Below, one piece after another: positions 28,946 to 42,330 of a stretch of 64,000 nt of DNA. The first letter of the stretch is position 1; each line of letters opens with the position of its first letter. The stretch comes from Chrysopilus asiliformis. Its lineage: Eukaryota > Arthropoda > Insecta > Diptera > Rhagionidae. Below the pieces are notes generated by a model that was given only the letters and a program-made list of their open reading frames with translations, ran no database searches and was not told the DNA's origin. The stretch lies in assembly GCA_964034945.1 (NCBI GenBank), contig OZ035964.1, positions 3,215,107-3,279,106 on the forward strand, given 5' to 3'. A program made the translations under genes and the position numbers.

Positions 28946-29559
28946 ATTGTATAAGTTTTTGTAAAATTCACAGTGTTTCATTTAAATTTTAGCATAAATT
29001 GCCAATTGATTCGGAGCTTGTTAAAAACTTAATTGCATTTTTTAACCATAAAAAAGTTACCGCCGTTCAAATATAATGCGACTATGAAATTTTCAAAAAA
29101 CTGTTAAATTCAAGCAAGACCAAAAGCTTTTAATTTATGTTGTTGATTCGATATTCTAATCGCCCCATGTCACGGCCTCCATGGCAATTTGACATCTGGT
29201 GATAACCCATCTGAATCTAATCGTCACAATTTTTACAATAAAACTCCGCATATCAAAAATTTATGATTTTTAGTTTGTAATTAAAAAAAATAGAGAGGAA
29301 AATAGGCAATTAAGTTTTGTACATGAAACGCAGATGGCTTTCAATGGTTTACAACTTTGCATATTTTGAAAAAAAAAAAATGAAAATAAAAATAGAAAAA
29401 TCAACTATTCTTGATAAGCGATTCGAATCTAAGTCGCATGCCGATTCTGCCATATTCAGCAAATTTAAGAAAAGTAATCAACAGATAAACAACATTTTTC
29501 AATTCTAGAATCGCTAAAAAAAAAATATCCAAAAGTTACTACACAGGCTAACAACATCC

Positions 29560-29890
29560 GGATTCGGAGTCACTTTACCCCCTCTCCTTAATCCTCGGAC
29601 CACTCGGGCTATTCTTCAAGGGATCTATGTTAGAGCTAAATCCCCGACAAGTATCTATGCCAAATTTCAGGCCAATCGGCTCGGTAGTTTCCCCGCGAAA
29701 AAGTAACATAGGGAAAAAGTCAAGTTTCGGATTCACTGTACCCCATCCCCTTACTCCACCACCCCTCGAGCTACTTTCCAATAGCCCTATGTTGGAATCA
29801 GGCCAACAGCGAAGATCCATGCCAAATTTTAGGTTAATCGGTTCAGCCGGTTTCACGTGAAGGAGAAACAGACAAACCCCAACTAATTTT
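29560..29890 (+). repeat. rep-D copy 3
   Basis: GGATTCGGAGTCACTTTACC, ATCTATGCCAAATTTCAGGC, CCAATCGGCTCGGTAGTTTC and ACGTGAAGGAGAAACAGACA modules, in the same order as at 28590-28945. Confidence 0.65.
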
Positions 29891-29999
29891 TATATATTAA
29901 TATGATTTTTTTCATGGTAATTTTGGGTTCGGCGAATCCGAATCTGGCAATAGTTTGACTGGATCGGCTCTACTACTTCCGCTAACAACCGTAGCACAT

Positions 30000-32900
30000 T
30001 TTGTGGATAGGTCCAACAACAAGTAGCACAAGTTGTCGCTAAGTGTTTATCGTAAAGTCACGAAATTAAGGTCGCCATGACCGTTTTAAGATATTTTTTG
30101 CTACTTCCGGATTTCTCGATTTTTGAACATTTCTATCTCTGCAAATGTGCAATAGAAAAAAAATCTAGCAATTTCTTAACGTCTCATATTACAAGTGTTT
30201 TTTAACGCTCGGGGGGTTTTTTAGCGCTCAATTTATTTACACTTAATTTTCCGGGCTTTCTGGAGACAGATTAAACCTTTCTCTTGCTTAATCCTTACCC
30301 AAATAGCATCGAAAAGTACGGGAACATGAGATTTGTTCTTTGCGGCTTTAAAATGCAGGAATTTACGCAATCGGGGCTAAAAATTTACACCTATAATTCA
30401 CATCCGCGTAAAAGAAGCGAAAGAAGTGACGAGCGCGTCGCACCGATTAATAATGCGTCTGCAAAGCCACAATTGCTTTAGTTTCCATTAAATTGTCGCC
30501 ATTAGATTTTTCTCTTCTGCTTACGTTTTTATTTGTTCATCTCTGTTTACTAGCAAGCATTCGAGGGAGAAAGAAAACCCGCTCGATGATTTGTGTAATT
30601 GTGTGATATAATGCCGTCAGATGACGCTCGTGCATGAGGCAACTAATTACGTCCCTGTCGTTATAATTGCGGCGCCGCAAACCGCTGAAAAGTGTTCCCC
30701 ACTATGGGTGTCGTTGCGCGTCTCGTTGGCACAACTAACGACGTGTTTGCGACATAAATTGCTTATCGCCGCGATTTGCATGGTGACGAAATATGAGGAT
30801 AAACATCATAATTGCTGCTTAAAATGCCATTTGGGTAGTCTATCTGCCCCTGTTCCTTACTCTACCTCCCTCGCACCCCACCTCTTCCTCTAAAAACCGT
30901 AGTCCATCACCCCCCCCCCTCCCCCCCTCCATCTCTCCCACTCTCTAAACAGTTGTCCTATGCGTTTAGCCAAGCAGCCATTTGCGACTCAGTCGCAGGG
31001 TTGTGCCGAGACAAACTGCCGCCCGGAGAAAAACCCGTATCTGTCCACCTCTCCCTGTCGAAAGAAAACAAATTTATAAAAATGCATTTTTGTGTGCTTG
31101 AAAGTTTTGAAAGGCCGTTCAGAGAGAAGACAGTTGGTCTCAAATTTTCATTGTGATTATCTAAGATAAGAATGGCTATCTTTCGTATACAACAAAAAGT
31201 GCGCCGCAGGCAAATTTTGTTAAAACAAAAAACCCGATATGCAGAAATTATAAACAAAATCGCTCCGTAAGCGAAAATTTTTGTTGTCGAAGATCAAGTA
31301 AAGCTTTTACTTAATTTAAGTGTATTTCGATGTTCTGTTCTTCCTTCTATCCCCGCCCCCCTCTCGCTCTAGGCATGGTCCTGCCTGGTTGCACAGTAGC
31401 AGTTGCAAATCCGTTTATATGATAGTTCCTTTGTGTCCAGTTTAAAAAAACCTTCCAAATCGGTTATTTTGTGACCGGAAAGGGGTTTAGTGTGATTAGG
31501 AAAAACAAAGTATAATCAGATGCCTACTGTATCGAAGAACATTGACAATAAACAAGTTTTTAATACGCAATCAATTTTTGCTGTTGTCGTTTTTTTTCCC
31601 GCAAAGTTACACGTGATAAATGCCAATTTTTCTTTATAAAAATGCATTTTTGTGTTATAACAGAAACATTTCTTTAAAAAAAAAAAACAAAAATATAAAA
31701 AATTACCTCTTTGAAGGAATTTTGATTGTGGCGAGAGATTATGTCTTTAAACCGAAACAAAACTAAGAAACGAAAACGAAAGCTCGTCTGGCCAGACTCT
31801 TGCCTAAAATGCAACTGATAATGGTTTCATATGCCCCACGATTTAAGCCAGCATAGCACAACTCGTCAGCATAGTAGGGCAAATTGGGTATTGACGGATC
31901 ATTCAAAATTTAATTAGTTCAGATATTAATTCGATGCTGTTCATCTGACAGAAGTATAGCATGAAAACCTGTTCAATAATTAAAAAAGTACAAAAACTAT
32001 GTTTTCATTTTCACTATAATCCGACAAATAAAATATTAGTTTATATTTTTTACAAAATCTGAAATATCTCGATAACAGTAAAAGATATCCATTTACGGTA
32101 AGAAGCAAAAATATAGGGAATTCTAATATATTTAATTCTTCCTTTCAGTGTTCTTTTTCTTCGAAAAATCGTCATATGAAAAAAATCCGCCGCTTGCCTA
32201 AAAGTTTTGAGCTCTTTGCACTCTTTTGTGGAAACCCGTTGAAAAAAATCCGGCACAGGCGAAAAAAATGTATTTTTTGTATGTATGTTTTGCATATTTA
32301 GTGAACGTATTTTCTAGCGTTTGAAATTTTTTAACTTTAAATTGACAAAATCCGGAGCAAAAGTTTAATTTTCCGGACAATATGCCTAAATCCTGAACTG
32401 TCCCGGCCGCTCCGAGACGAATGGTCGCCCTATTTTAATATTTTGCCTGCGGTTACATTGTGGCTACAAAATGTGTTGTAAGATTGTGTGGGGCAGGGGG
32501 GCGAGCAATCATAACAAAAAAAGGACTTTCAATTGATATTCCCTATTGGTAGTCGTTTTATTTTACAAAAGAATATCATTTGATGTGCAGCACATGAGTT
32601 TGATTTACGATTGCGAATAAGAAAATGATTTTCATAAAACGGGGGCATACCAGATGGAAATTATGAATTAATTAATTTAATAACCGCCACTCGTATCCGT
32701 CGTGCAGCGCAGAATAAATATATATATAATATATATCCGTAAATGCAAATAAATAAACTAAATTCATATTCCTGAGAGTTTAGCCATTGCAAAAGTACGT
32801 TAAATTTCTGCTTTAACATTCCCTTTAATGGTTCAACTTGAAGGAAAGGCATAGTCGGGTGGTGGGTTCCACATTTCATTCCACCATAACGGTATCCGGC

Positions 32901-34790
32901 CGCTCTATTGATTTCCATTGACAGATACGAACGGAATGGTGTGCCGCCCAATCTACTATCACCCATTGCTCGATGGTTACTCAGGTTGGAAGAAGGTTTT
33001 GGGACCACACTTGAGCGAACCTTGCAGGCAGAGAGGTGAGAAAACAAGAAAATCCCCTCCAGGCAGGGCTGGTTACTAACGGTAACTTTCGAATCAGCCT
33101 CTGCCAAATAGTGTTTCTTTCACACATAAACACTCCCCGCCCACCACCCATCAAACGTCCCTTACACCCATGCGAAGGGAAACGCAAAAAGACTACCGCG
33201 AAATGAAGTCAATGTCGAAACGTTTGGATACGCGTGCAACAAGTCGACATTTTGATGGTCGTGTGGAAGACTTATGGTGGGCGCTAAACAGAAATGTCAC
33301 ATTTTGATGGAATCTCAATCCGTTTTTGTCATATTTAGCGTTACGGTTAGGGAACTGTCCATTAAAAATGTCACGGTAATTTACCCTTACCTCAAATTTG
33401 TAGCACTTAGGAATGAACATGCGGAAATCCGGGACAGTTCCGGATTTAGGCATGTTGTCCTGGCGCATACCGGAAACCTAACCGGAAATTTCAAATCAAA
33501 GTTTTATTTTTTTAAACGTCAGAAAATATGCAAAATGTACTCAATTGCGGGTGAGGATTGCTCTAAAACGCGTTTTTTTTTCGTGCAGCGAATTTTTCTC
33601 AAATATTTTCCACAAAGACTGCATGAAGCGCAAAATTCTGTATCCTGCGGCGGATATTTTCAGCAATTTTCCACAAAGCGCGAATAAACCGCATAAATTT
33701 TGGATTGCGATGGTTTTTTTCAGTTTTCTACATTAACCGCACAAGCCTGCGGTAATGTGATGGCGGTATTAAAAAGCACACAAAAAAATCTCGAAAAAAA
33801 TGGTACGAAGAGCTGGGGGGGGGGGGTTAGAAAGGCGTAAATTAGTGTGGTGTATTTGATCGACAGCCATTAAAGCATAAAGTTCTAATAAGAAATCGCT
33901 CGCCAAGGTATTAAATTCTAGTACAATCTACGGAAAAACGTTGGAGGAGTTTAGGAAACTCCCCCCCCCCCCTCTCCTCGCTTTTCAAATGACGTCACAC
34001 ACTGGACCCTAAACATTCTCTGTGACCGGGTAACTTGAAACATGATAACGAGTAAGTCAGAATCGCCGAAATGAAGAAATATTGTTGAAAAATTTCATAC
34101 CTACAGTCGAGGAAATCCGCAATTCGGCAAATAAAAAATATTTTAATGAAAAAAAAATTGATATGTTTTTTTGTGAATAAAACACAAGAATCTAAAACTT
34201 AAGTGAACTCCAGTCCAGTCCCAGAAGAAGCAAAAAAAAACGTCGTTTCTCTGCTCGAGGGTTCTCTGATGTCGACAAAGCAGAAATCCCTGACCAGAAA
34301 AGTGCCTCGTACCCCCGAGCACCCATGGAGTAGCTGTCATGATGCGAGATCAAAGAAAAGAGGGAAATACCGTCCATGAATTTGGTTATGTTTCTGACGT
34401 TTTAGTTTTGCTGGTTGGTTAGTTAGATGAATGGTTGGGACCGTTTTGCTTTCCTTTTGTACTACAGAAATACCCTCCATAACAGATTAACAGACACTCC
34501 TTCCTCGACCACATCCTCCGTGGCCAGGTCAGTGACAGATTTCATGGCGATACGCTGATGAGATCCAGTCATCGATTCCCGGGATCGAATCTCGAAGTTT
34601 CCTTTGAAAAAGAAATTCTTTTCCCAGTCCCCATTTAAATTTAGTTTCATTGTATTATTCAATTGTGACCATGAGAAATCTGGTACTTGAATCGAAATGG
34701 TTTCAATAGAGGCAAAAGGACCTACAGACCGAGCATTTTCAAAAAAAAATAATATTAAAATCTCAGAGGTCGAAAAACTCAAATAATTAA
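30000..34790. other. Intergenic DNA, no gene recognised
   Basis: Apart from the island at 30560-30890 I see C/G homopolymer tracts (30908-30927, 33816-33828, 33961-33972) and several words of the type CGGGACAGTTCCGGATTTAG (33430; compare 32390 and 18770) that hint at another dispersed repeat. The longest open frame, 148 codons on the minus strand at 32661-33107, starts with TTG, ends in low-complexity sequence and matches nothing I know. Confidence 0.5.
30560..30890. promoter_or_regulatory. GC-richer non-coding island, possible regulatory DNA
   Basis: A stretch of balanced base composition stands out from AT-rich surroundings and has no repeat character. Words such as TTGCGGCGCCGCAA (palindromic, 30666-30679), AACTAACGACGTGTTTGCG and CTTATCGCCGCGATTTGCAT resemble the texture of insect enhancers. 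The 90-codon ORF at 30621-30893 has no recognised similarity. This is an inference from composition only. Confidence 0.25.
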
Positions 34791-34799
34791 GACTGACTG

Positions 34800-35215
34800 G
34801 CGGAAAACCGGCAAATTTACAGAAAACTGGAAGCAAATTTACAGAAAACTGACAGAAAAATTACAGAAAAATTACAGAAAACTGACAGAAAGTAATAGAA
34901 AAATAACAAAAGACTTACAGAAAACTGAGAGACTGACAGAAAAATGACAGTTTGACAAAAAAAATGACAGATTGACAAAAAAAAAACTGACAGATTGACA
35001 GAAAACTGAAAGATTGACAGAAAACTGAAAGATTGACAGAAAACTGAAAGATTGACAGAAAACTGAGAGACTGACAGAAAAATTACAGATTGACAGAAAA
35101 CTGACAGACATTTTTGTAAAACAGATCAGATTGGCCCGGGAGTGCTCGGGAAAAGTGCCTTAGGCAAAATTAACAGGTTGAAATTTTTTTACTTTATTAT
35201 AATACTTATAAGAAA
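34800..35215 (-). repeat. rep-C copy 1 with GACAGAAAACT array
   Basis: A (TTACAGAAAACTGACAGAAAA)-type array (34815-35112) is followed by GGAGTGCTCGGGAAAAGTGC and a palindromic end ACTTTATTATAATACTTATAAGAAAGT (in pieces, 35190-35215). The same order of modules closes the element at 62167-62819. The ORF made of SVSFLS repeats is a microsatellite reading. Confidence 0.6.
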
Positions 35216-36248
35216 GTAATAATACAAAAAATTCACCCCTTAATATATCTACAATAACGCCCTAAGCCCAATTTGTAGGATATGCTAAATTACGCGGTCT
35301 AGCTGAGGAAATACAAGTCTTTTTGGCTTGTTCTGAAAATCGACTTAGCCCATTATGACTTGTTGCCATCGATCTTATAGATATTGCACACACTTTCGCA
35401 CAAATCACGCATATAAATATGTGAAACGCACAATTTTTTCTCCACGCAATACTTTAAGCGGAAATTCATGGTGAGGGGATACCTAATTTATATATACATA
35501 TATTTTTTTAAAAATCCTACCGATATACCTACCAAACTATACCAACAGAAATGATTGGAAAAATCTCAAAACTAAATGGAAATCGTCGGAGAGAACACCA
35601 GAAACTTGAAAAACACAAAACACAACAACACATTGGAAAAAAATCAATTCAATGTTTCAGTACTAACAAAAAATCTCCCTTCGCCACGCACGTTAAACGA
35701 TAGCACTTGTTTTTTTTTTCTTTTTTGGGGAAAAATTATTTATTAATTCATTTTAATTATGCTTAATTATTTTCCGAAAATGTAGTCAGGATAAATTCCT
35801 GCACATCACACTAGAAGTCGTTTTTTACCAAAAATCCATTCATAGTTGATGCCCAATTCTACTGAAATTCAAATTTGTTTATGATTTATCATAATTGATG
35901 TCAATTTAATTTCTCCCTCCCCCCTCGAATACAAATCAATTGTTTATAATTTTTTTATATTTATTATTATTACTATTTGAAATGTTTGTTTGGTGCTTTT
36001 TTTTACTTTTCCTTATTTTCGGTCCGTTAGTTTGTCTTTTTCAATATATATTTCTTATTTTTAGTTGCTTCCGTTGTTGTTGCTGCTGTTTTTCGCCCGA
36101 TAATTGGAAGAGCTGTTTAATTGCTGATCTCAGTTAGGACGTTTTTTTATATTAATTTAATGTTATGAGTGTTTTTTTTTCTAATAGTACAAAAAAATGT
36201 ATCTACAGTTTGAGTGAATGGTGTGCCTTGCGTTTGAGATCGAAATTT

Positions 36249-36608
36249 TCACGGAGCGATTTGACTTCCTCCTAAGTGATTCGACGGCGACGTACGAATT
36301 TTAACTGAGGCTGAGGCTCGCTCAACTCTTCTAAAGTTCATTTTGTCGGTGAAAGCTCTTCGATAACTGCTGGTCTCTATATAGCATGGCGTGGCAATGG
36401 CATACCCTGGCCTGATCTGGCCTGGGTCTAGTCTGGGGGTTGGTTTCATCGGTTGAGGTCTAACAGAAAACTCGACCAAATATACCCGGCCCCATTCCCA
36501 TCCCCCTCCCCCACCACTATTCGGGAAAATACCAGCATCAACAGCCACAGCAGCAATTACAAATACCGAAACCCGAGCACATTCAATCTGCCTGTGATGC
36601 CACATCAC
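36249..36608 (-). other. 119-codon ORF, not supported as a gene
   Basis: This frame crosses a less AT-rich stretch (36290-36600) with a Gly-rich run. No domain, no splice partner and no family similarity are recognisable. It is recorded because the DNA composition differs from its surroundings. Confidence 0.15.
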
Positions 36609-36890
36609 AGCAAGAAACGTTTCCCTAATTTTTTTTTTACTTTCTCATACAAAGTATAATAACGTATTGTATTGATCAAAAATTCCAACCTCTTAATTTT
36701 GCCTGAAAATCATTTTCCGATTGGAGCACCATTACCAAAATGCCTTTCTGTCAGTCTGTCGGTTTTCTATCAGTTTTTTGTCATTTTCTGTCAATTTTCC
36801 GTCAATTTTCTGTCAGTTTTCTATAAGTTTTCCATAAGTTTTCTGTCAATTTTCTGCCAGTTTTCTGTCATTTTTTTGTCAGTCTGCCAA

Positions 36891-37137
36891 TCTGTCAGTC
36901 TGTCAGTCTGTCAGTCTGTCAGTCTGTCAGTCTGTCAGTCTGTCAGTCTGTCAGTCTGTCAGTCTGTCAGTCTGTCAGTCTGTCAGTCTGTCAGTCTGTC
37001 AGTCTGTCAGTCTGTCAGTCTGTCAGTCTGTCAGTCTGTCAGTCTGTCAGTCTGTCAGTCTGTCAGTCTGTCAGTCTGTCAGTCTGTCAGTCTGTCAGTC
37101 TGTCAGTCTGTCAGTCTGTCAGTCTGTCAGTCTGTCA
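36891..37137. repeat. (CTGTCAGT)n array, about 30 perfect units
   Basis: About 246 bp of perfect 8-bp tandem repeat, bordered on both sides by CTGCCAATCTGTC. The 200-codon plus ORF reading SLSVCQSV is an artefact of this array, which stays open in several frames. Confidence 0.97.
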
Positions 37138-37550
37138 ATCTGTCAGTCTGCCAATCTGTCAGTCTGTCAGTCTGTTGTCTGTCTGTCAGACCCTTATCGA
37201 GATATTTGAAATTTTGTCAAACAAAAATTCAGATTTTTACAATATATAAACTAAGATTTTATTCGGCAGGCTAGAGTGTAAATTGCACAAGAACATAGAT
37301 TTTGTGTAATAAAGTAATTGCTGTTCACATCAGATATTTTTTTTACAATTAAAATTACCAAATACGGTTAAAAATATAGACTAGTTTCGTATCAAAGTTA
37401 CAATTTTGGAATGTGAACATTTACCATTGCATAGGAGATGACCTAGAGTACACGGAAAAAAATCGTGTATTTGAAATAACTCTTAAACTTAATAGCAGGT
37501 CTTAAACTTTATAGTAGGCCAGAAATCTATTCTATATTTTGCAAATCCCA

Positions 37551-37842
37551 CACTCAGAAAAATGGAGGCTAACTCGACGACCTATATACGGCGTAATTGG
37601 CCTCGGGCAGGAAAATTTAGCATATGCGAGGCGCGCGTTCGCCTGCATGTGGGCAAGTAAAACTGAGTTGACCTGTGGTCGGAGAAATCCTGAAATTAAG
37701 CCACCAGCAGGTGAAGTAGGGCATTGGGAGCTGCACGAGTTGACCTTAGATAGGTTAACTCTGACCGCTAGCTGGCTTACAGACACCTCTGTAAGGTCAG
37801 AGTTAACCTGACAAAAAGTTGACCTGGACATTTTTCTGAGTG
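37551..37842. mobile_element. MITE with CACTCAGAAAAAT ends
   Basis: Inverted termini CACTCAGAAAAATG (left) and CATTTTTCTGAGTG (right). An inner inverted pair, TAGGTTAACTCTGACC and GGTCAGAGTTAACCTG (about 37753-37810), adds a cruciform. Length 292 bp, GC-richer than its surroundings, no coding sequence. It is inserted within rep-C DNA. Confidence 0.75.
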
Positions 37843-38589
37843 CATTTGCCAAAAGACTGTTAACAAATCCGACAATGTATGGAAAAGCTATTTGATGTGA
37901 ACATCACCACATGACTTTATTATACGAAAAATCTACGTTCGCTGTGAAATTTTCACTATAAGAATTTCTTTTAAATATCCTAATAACGGTAAAAGATATC
38001 GATTCATGGTGAACGGCAGAAATATTGACAATTTCAATATCTTAAATACTTAAGATATAACTGTTTGATTTTCTTTCGTTTGCAAGCGATTCGCAACAAT
38101 CTATTTTTTACATATTAATGAAAATGTCCCAATAACGGTCAAATATATCGGAAAAGAGTTAGATACAAAATTATGGCAAACATGCTCTTCAATTCATTTC
38201 ATACTCTGAACCACCGGTAAACTGTTAGTTTTCTAGGTAATCGCAAAAAACTGCTTGTTCTAAAATCATCTCGATAATGGTTTGAGATACAAAAGTTCTA
38301 ATGCAAGACAAAATTCTAGGTAACTTAATTGTCTCCAACTTTTGTCATACATAAGACTACTAAAAAATATGCAGTTTCGGAATAAATTGCGAAAAACTTT
38401 ACTGGGATTTTTAAAAAGCCGCCATTTTGATTATTTCCGGTTAACGGATTTACACCAAAAGTTGATACGATCGTTCCATTTCGAGATTAGTCGCTCTAGC
38501 TCAAGTAGTTTTTGAGAAATCTTGTACAGAGACTGACAGACAGATAGACCGACATGCAGGCTGACAAATATTTGGTATAAGAAAGTGAA

Positions 38590-41500
38590 AATGATGTTTT
38601 TAAGTAAATTGATATTTTATTCGTCTGTTTATAGTGTAAATTATGCGGGAATGTAGAAATTATGCGGAAACGTAAATTTTTGCTTTCACATCCGATATTT
38701 TTTTATGTGGTTTGATTGAAAAAATCGACTAGTAATATTTAATTACAATGAAATACATTATTAACAAATAATTACGACTAATTACATTAATTGAGGGTAA
38801 TTAATTAAAATCAGGAAATTATTTACCAACACCGATTCGGGTGTAGCGACCAAAAGCTGTATATAGAGAGAAAGATGGTTTCATTTTGTGGTACTTTTGG
38901 GCCTACATATTATCCAGATAGGCGGAGATAGCAATTCGGAAGTATTTCCGAAATCAGTTGGAAATTTACAGGACACAAAAAATAAACTCATCTGTTAGGC
39001 AAATATCGGAGTTTTTCCCCTTCCCCATTTTTTTTCAAATATCATCCATGTGTGTGCGAGGACGAAAAACGGACACGGTATGGTGTGAGGTTGCCATTCT
39101 GCTGCCCACCTCTCGCCTATCTACCCACTAACAGTATGTACAAATTTTCCCTTTTTTTTCATATACCACAGCATAGGTTTCCCTCATCTATGGAGGTGGA
39201 TTGCGAGTAGTAAGTGAGAGGGAGGGGGAAGTGGTATGATTTTTCGTGTTAGTTATTACTACCAATGGTAATTGGTCACTTTAACCTACGATAGCCAGGA
39301 TAATCTCACACAAACACTAACAGATGGTGCTGAAATCGACAAAAATTACCACCACTAAAAAAACGGAACCATCAAAAGGGGATAAAATGTTTTCCAGGAG
39401 GGGAGGGGGTGGTAAATCCTAGAGTGTAAAACAGGAAACACTGTTTTGTTTCAAAAATATTTATCAGTTGATAAAATATTAAAAAATTTCGAAAAGTTTT
39501 TTTTTACACAAAGTTTTAATTTATCTTGAGTGTATAATTTATTTAAAAAAAAATGTTTCATACCATAAGCACATTGGAAATGTCCGTATCCACGGCTAAT
39601 GATCGACTGTTAGAGTAACAAATTGAAATAGATGAAAAAAACAAAATAAAATCTCTGTTAAAAAAAGGTTCCAAATTACAGTCAGCTGCTGGAGGAAAAC
39701 TGGTGCGGAATTTTCCTCAATGTTTTTTTTTTTGTTTTTCAATACTTTTAATGATGCGTTTCTAATTTATTTTGATTTCTTCTACTTTTCTCTATTCTTT
39801 CTCCCCCTCTCTCTCTCTCTCTCTCTTTCTCTCTTTTTTTTTTACTCTTTGACAACAATTAAATTATAGCAATCCGAAATGGTTTTTCGCAAATTCGAAC
39901 AGTAAACACAAAAAGGATTTTCACGAAATGGTCAACGTTTTATCTGCCGGAAATCGGATTTCTAGCGTTTTTAAACTTTCTTAATTTTACGTTTAAATTG
40001 AGCTACAGAAAATCACTTGATGGAGGAATAATTCAACATACCGAAAACAATTCGCCACGGTGTATTTTAACGAAAAAAAAACACAATTTCCTTTCACGAA
40101 ACTCCAAACTATCGGATAAGGATCCAAGCAAGACACGGACGACACGACAAACGGTATAGTTTTCCAAATGACACTTGATGATTACGTACTTATAACGGGA
40201 CATTGCGCGGTACATATTTTATACACCGTTCTCACTCTTTTTTTTTTGTAACAATTAGGGTGGACATATGTCCCGGGTTGGCCTCGGATAGTCCCGGAAT
40301 CGAATTATGGAGCCAAAAATTTAAAGTGTGGACAATCGGATGTCTAAAAATGGCCACCAAGCTGAAAAACGAGCGTCAAGTTGATCGTTGGGCTAAGCCA
40401 AAATAAATCGTATTTGCTTTCTTAGACAGAACAATATATTCTAATTGTATAAAATTAACATCCCCTAACACTATTGAATTACTTTCCTGTTTGAATTGAG
40501 TTACTTTCCTCTTTGGATTGTATAGGTTTTGATTTAATCAATGCGATGCAGCATTCTCTTCAAAACCAAATTCGCCAGCGGCGCATATTTAATAATTTTT
40601 CTTGTCTAGATTTTTTTTTTGATTCCCATTCATGTCATAATTTTACATAACCGATCCATATATCAAAATCCAATCGGACCATTTTGTCTAGATTTTTTTT
40701 TTTTGATTCCCACTCATGTCATGTGTTGTTTTTTAACGGATTAGACAATTTTTGTGCTCCTGTAAACTTTTCAATCAATATACTGAATATATTGCTAGCG
40801 TAAAACTTTTAAAATTTTCTCTATAAGATTTTTTTTTACTTTAATTTCGTCATTTTGCCGCAGATTTACACAATAGGAACAATCTGGCCACCGTAGCAAT
40901 ACTCCAATGGAGAATACCCTGGCGGTTCAAAGATACCCCAACATTCCGCGCATACTCCTTTTAACGAGGGGAGGGCACCATTTTTAGGGTAAATTCTGTG
41001 CAAAAATGTGGTAATTTTTTTCTACTTATCTTTGTGGCGGATACGAGACTGCAACGTATGGTGCTATCCAAGTGTTGTCAGATGAATGCTATGTTCGGCA
41101 TGTTCTTCAAAAGATTTGCTGCTCCAATTTTATTTAGGAAAATCCATAAAGAAGACTTTCAACCGTATTCCGGATTAGTGATTGACGTATTTTAAGGGGT
41201 TCCAAGCAGGTAATATGTGCTTTTCTGGTAGTCATTTATTCAATTTTTCTTTCTTATGCTGCACATTATATCAATGAATATTTTTTCTCAAACTTTATTG
41301 CTTTTTCTAGCTTCGAATTCTAATATTGTTTATATTTAAACTATATTGTTTATTCCTATATTGTTTGTTTATATTTTTGTCAGTTTTTGTTGTAATTAAA
41401 TAAATGAAATTCTGGATTGCACTCAGTAAAAAAAGGCACCGGAAGTTATTCCCCCCTCCCCTTGGCCCGTCTCCTAATCCTTGTACCCATGCCCCACTTT

Positions 41501-42330
41501 ATCCTGTAAAGATTCTATTTAAAAAAAAAAAGGGGAGCCCAAATCCGTGTCGTCATTTATGTGAAAATTCATTTTTTTGTAAAACACTTTCTGCCCCCTA
41601 CACCGCTATTAGTGATATCGCCTAAACTATTAGTGATATCGGCAAACCAACAACGGACTCTTAATCAAGGGCCCGAATTTTTTTTTTTTTTTTGAAAATG
41701 TTAAAAAAAACTTTTCTACAAAATTTTGAAAAATTCTCACAAAATACAAAATTCCAATCAGCGATAATTTCATTAATTCCCTAATTTTGTCATTAGCAGA
41801 TTTCATTTTGAAATAAAATCGTCGTCGGCAAGATGGCTCATAAAAATTAAATTCGTTCTACGTCACAATTTAGGAAATTCCCTCTAGGATATTCCCACAG
41901 CGAGATCAGTTATTACGTATTGGGCTTCCCCCAAGGTCACTCGTCTAGGATCGCTGCTACAAGCCATACATGGAGAAATATCAGATCTGTGCAAGTATTT
42001 GCGAAAAATTGCAGATTTATCGAATTCAGCAAAAGGAGCGGCCATTTTTTCTTTTTTTAGTACATTTTGAAAGGGTTCGGGTCTAGAATAGCCAAAATCA
42101 AGAATTAAGTAGAATCCAGTTTTATCAATTTTAGATGTTTGGCATTGATAAAAGATAAGAAAAGGTAACGTTAAAATCTTAAAATAAAAAGTTAGTTAAA
42201 AACCGGCGTAAGAACAACACAAATTCAAAGACCATAAAAAGGGTTTTCAAATAAATTTCGTCATTTAATTCATTGTTACTTTTGTGGTGATTTTTAGTTC
42301 ATTTAATTTTCAATTTCGTTTATTTTTACT
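38590..42330. other. Intergenic DNA with repeat fragments
   Basis: A (TC)n run lies at 39806-39836, a pair of near-identical 40-bp words (TTTTTTGATTCCCA and neighbours) at 40610 and 40690, and a rep-B fragment at 41425-41690. No ORF is convincing. Confidence 0.5.

Larger units (their letters stand above)
36637..38590 (+). repeat. rep-C composite with a large CTGTCAGT array
   Basis: Opens with TTTACTTTCTCATACAAAGT, contains ACCAAAATGCCTTTCTGTCA, the long array (36891-37137), a nested terminal-inverted-repeat element (37551-37842), then tracts of CCCAATAACGGTCAAATATA-type text and ends GGTATAAGAAAGTGAAAATG. Two or more rep-C elements may be joined, because CACATC(A/C)GATATTTTTTT recurs at 37328 and 38687. 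Confidence 0.6.

Noticed and set aside
32840..33100. Possible ribosomal RNA fragment
   Set aside because: Looked like structured GC-richer DNA at first, but I could not match any conserved rRNA core segment.
32661..33107. 148-codon minus-strand ORF
   Set aside because: Starts with TTG, has a low-complexity C-terminus and no recognisable domain; no splice partners seen.
36672..37274. 200-codon ORF of repeated SLSVCQSV
   Set aside because: It is a translation of the CTGTCAGT microsatellite; the 8-base unit has no stop in several frames.
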